Origin: Pyrocephalus nanus
Lineage: Eukaryota; Chordata; Aves; Passeriformes; Tyrannidae
Length of the DNA: 64,000 nucleotides
NCBI GenBank assembly: GCA_038380795.1
Contig: CM076266.1
Location: 40,880,425 to 40,944,424 of the forward strand
Direction: 5' to 3'
A program made the translations under genes and the position numbers. Below the pieces are notes generated by a model. The model saw only the letters and a program-made list of their open reading frames with translations. It ran no database searches and had not been told where the DNA came from. Shown in pieces: positions 61,448 to 64,000 of this stretch (position 1 is its first letter; every line of letters begins with the position of its first letter).

Positions 61448-64000
61448 TAACTATTTTTCTTTCAATTTTTAACATATTCCTTTCCTTAAAGATCTAACCA
61501 ACAATGAGTTTTAAGAATATTTTCAGATAGGTTAAATTATCACCCAATATTAAGTTTCTAGAAGGCATCATACTGAACATCTTTTTGAAACCTTTCAGAT
61601 CACCAATATAGTCTTGAGCATCTGATGCATAGGACATCTTTTCACAGCACTTCTATGAATGAGGAGTTAGATTCACCCTTGTTTTACAGCTGGAAAACTG
61701 ATTTACCTGAGGCAAAATAGGAACTCTGAAGCAGAGGAGTACACTGAATTTGTCTCTCCCAATTCCATGTCAGCCTAAAGACTGGGATAGTCATTCTTTC
61801 CTTATTCTGCCCTTATAGTACTGGGAAGAGGATGACACTGTTTTATTATTTCAAGTTACCAGACATACAGGCTGAATACCAAGTGCTTGACAGTTTGGAT
61901 GTAGTGAATTTCTTTCCCTTCAGCAGCTGTTCCTTTAATTCTAGAGAAGTAGTACAGTGATGGTAGAAAGATGCAGAGGCAAACTGTTTACCTTTGCTCT
62001 TGACAAACTGAGTTAGGCTAAATGGCAGGTTTTATTTCCTCATTGTAAAATGGTTATTAACCAAACTATAAGTGTTTTGAGGCACAGAGTGCAATTCAAC
62101 TTAATTTTCACTCAAATCAAATATTTTTATGCTCATGCCTGAAATGCTTTGCTACATTGACCCTTTACCATCAGATCTGTAATATTGACTACAACGAACT
62201 ATTTATATAGTCCTGTATATGAACCTTAAATGTCATGTTTCTAAATAATTTATTTAAAATAAATTAATTTTTAACACCAAAATGAATGTATAAAAATTCA
62301 ATTCTTGAAGAAACATTTACATTAGGTTCAGAAAAAGAATCAGCAATGAAATATTTAAGCACTATATAAAAGCCATTTTGCCTTCTAAGAATCATTAGTT
62401 GTCAAACTAGTATGTTTCATTAAGCTTTACAGCCTTCACTGCAATATAAAATTTTGTAGAATTGTTTTCAAAAGTTATGAAAAAAAATTCATCTAGTTTG
62501 ATTTGATACAATTCTACTTAGATACTTAGAAATTTCTGTTTTTGGGGAATATATGACTATCACCAATAACAGTTATTTTAGAAAACTTTAATTCTGCTTG
62601 ATTACTTAAAAAAATACAATTAAAGTACTGCAATTATCTGAATTATCATAGAATCAGCAGAAACCATAAAGTGATATATTTTCTTTTTCCCTGATCTACT
62701 TTTCAATTGCACCTCAATTAAAAAATTATGTTAATTTAAAAGATACTGTCAGTCTCCTAACTTTTTATTTGCATCAGTATTCCTACTAGCAAAAATATGA
62801 ACTGTGTTAAAAGAGAACATCATTAAAAAGTTGATAAAGCTCCTACTGATCATGGCTCATTTTTATTGTAATACCTTGTGCCAGAATATATTAGTAAGGC
62901 AGGAACAGTCAGAACATCTGGATGAACTTGACTAGCAGGAGAAAATGTGGGGGTTCATTATCAGGAGTTACTATTATCTACAAGTAAGGATGAACCCACT
63001 GCCAGTGAGGCTTTGCAATCTTCACTTTTAAAATGTCACACACCTGGCTGGTCCTACCCTCAAGCAGAGGAATAGTGTTAATTACATTTTCCAACCTCTT
63101 CCAAAGCTGTTTTTCCATAATCCTATGATTTCATGACATATGAATCTGCAAAACATATTGATTGGCATCTCAGATTATTTAGGAAGAGCAAAGACACTCT
63201 GGAGTGATTATCCACTTGCCTCTAGTCCAAGAATTAAATTTTTGCTTTCCAAAACTGTACTCATTATATGAGCGGGCAATTGGAGTGGTTTGGAAAAGGC
63301 TTTTCCAAACCACTACCCCAGCTAACTCAAAAGAGAAGCAGCAGTTTAGACAGAGAAAGGGAAAGATTATTTCTGTAACATCATATCAGAAGGACTTTAG
63401 CTTGTTCTTCTGATTTTCCAGATTTGATATTAAGAAAAAGGAATCAGGTGCCATAATACCCTCTTTCTGATAGCACATTGGCTGGTATTTTTGACAAGGG
63501 AGAGATTACATCTAACTATTCCGTAGGACTGCTCTCTCTACACACATATCTCTGCTGTCTCTTAGATGTCTAATTATTATATTGTTATCTCCTGTGGGAA
63601 AAGAATATATTCTTTTTATAAATATGAAGTATCTGATATAGTATTTGATTGCTTCTATGGGTTTGGAGATAGATTTCCTAGATGTTACAAAGAACACCAA
63701 CAATAAGATACAAGGAAGGCTAATTCCTCAGGAATGCAGCTGATAAGTGAAGTTAAAATGTAAAGTTTTCACATTTTAAGTTTCCTAATCTTTGCCTAAT
63801 TTTAATAGTTAGTATTTTCTTTGATCATTGCATTGCACATATTTTTAATTCTTTTATAGATCAGATAATCTTTATCCAGTGAAACTCCTTTAAGAGTGCT
63901 AGCTTGTCATGGTACTATTATGGAGTGGCTTGTGACAACAAATGGTGTGGACAGACAAAAACAAAGAACTTCAAAAGTCCTATTGCATGCCTTACTCACA
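61448..64000. other. Right-end non-coding DNA
   Basis: AT-rich sequence without recognisable genes or large repeats. It contains a 31-nt palindrome at 63284-63314 and a possible very old CR1 3' trace near 63085-63140. Confidence 0.55.
63284..63314. repeat. 31-nt perfect inverted repeat with a 1-nt centre
   Basis: The arms AGTGGTTTGGAAAAG and CTTTTCCAAACCACT are exact complements of 15 nt with a single G between them. It can form a hairpin or cruciform. No terminal repeats or target duplication of a transposon are seen around it. Confidence 0.9.

Noticed and set aside
63085..63140. Possible CR1 3' end (CCAACCTCTTCC ... CCTATGATTTCATGA)
   Set aside because: Suggestive but only about 50 bp and heavily diverged; not enough to call.

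Overview
This is a 64-kb window of vertebrate nuclear DNA, almost certainly from a bird. The interspersed repeats are CR1 LINEs of avian type, with the 3' end and GVPQG-type reverse-transcriptase fragments. There is also a retroviral LTR whose TGTCATGGTTT...ACCACGACA ends are of a kind common in birds. The one protein-coding gene has long introns with canonical GT-AG junctions. Which bird it is cannot be told from the sequence; the CR1 subfamilies suggest a neoavian, but that is inference.

The gene is MACC1 (metastasis-associated in colon cancer 1) on the + strand. I assemble five exons: a 5'-UTR exon ending in the start codon (ATG at 5239-5241), 25514-25628, 27575-29613 (the large exon), 32021-32209 and 37315-37530 (stop TAG). 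The spliced frame is intact and gives 853 residues, against 852 for human MACC1 as I recall it. The order is an N-terminal linker with two NPF motifs, a ZU5 domain, a UPA-like region, an SH3 domain and two C-terminal death-domain-like modules. The family is known as a cytoplasmic/nuclear adaptor and transcriptional regulator of MET signalling, related to the endocytic adaptor SH3BP4.

Layout: 1 to about 4.9 kb is upstream non-coding DNA with one CR1 remnant. A probable promoter and first exon lie at about 4.95-5.24 kb. Intron 1 is 20.3 kb and carries three CR1 pieces, including a 1-kb antisense copy at 17.4-18.4 kb. The coding exons span 25.5-37.5 kb. The 3' UTR probably reaches about 39.3 kb. 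A very long CTTT microsatellite occupies 39.8-40.3 kb. From there to the end no gene is visible. That stretch holds a compound CR1 (55.5-57.3 kb) and a solo LTR of 1361 bp with a 5-bp target-site duplication (60.08-61.44 kb).

I see no other protein-coding gene, tRNA, rRNA, CRISPR or operon-like system, and no sign of a novel multi-gene system. The points most worth a second look are the isolated start codon of MACC1 before a 20-kb intron, lineage differences in its linear motifs, a near-identical inverted pair of CR1 copies that brackets all the main coding exons and shares the same ORF lesions, the complete solo LTR, and several non-B-DNA-prone tracts.
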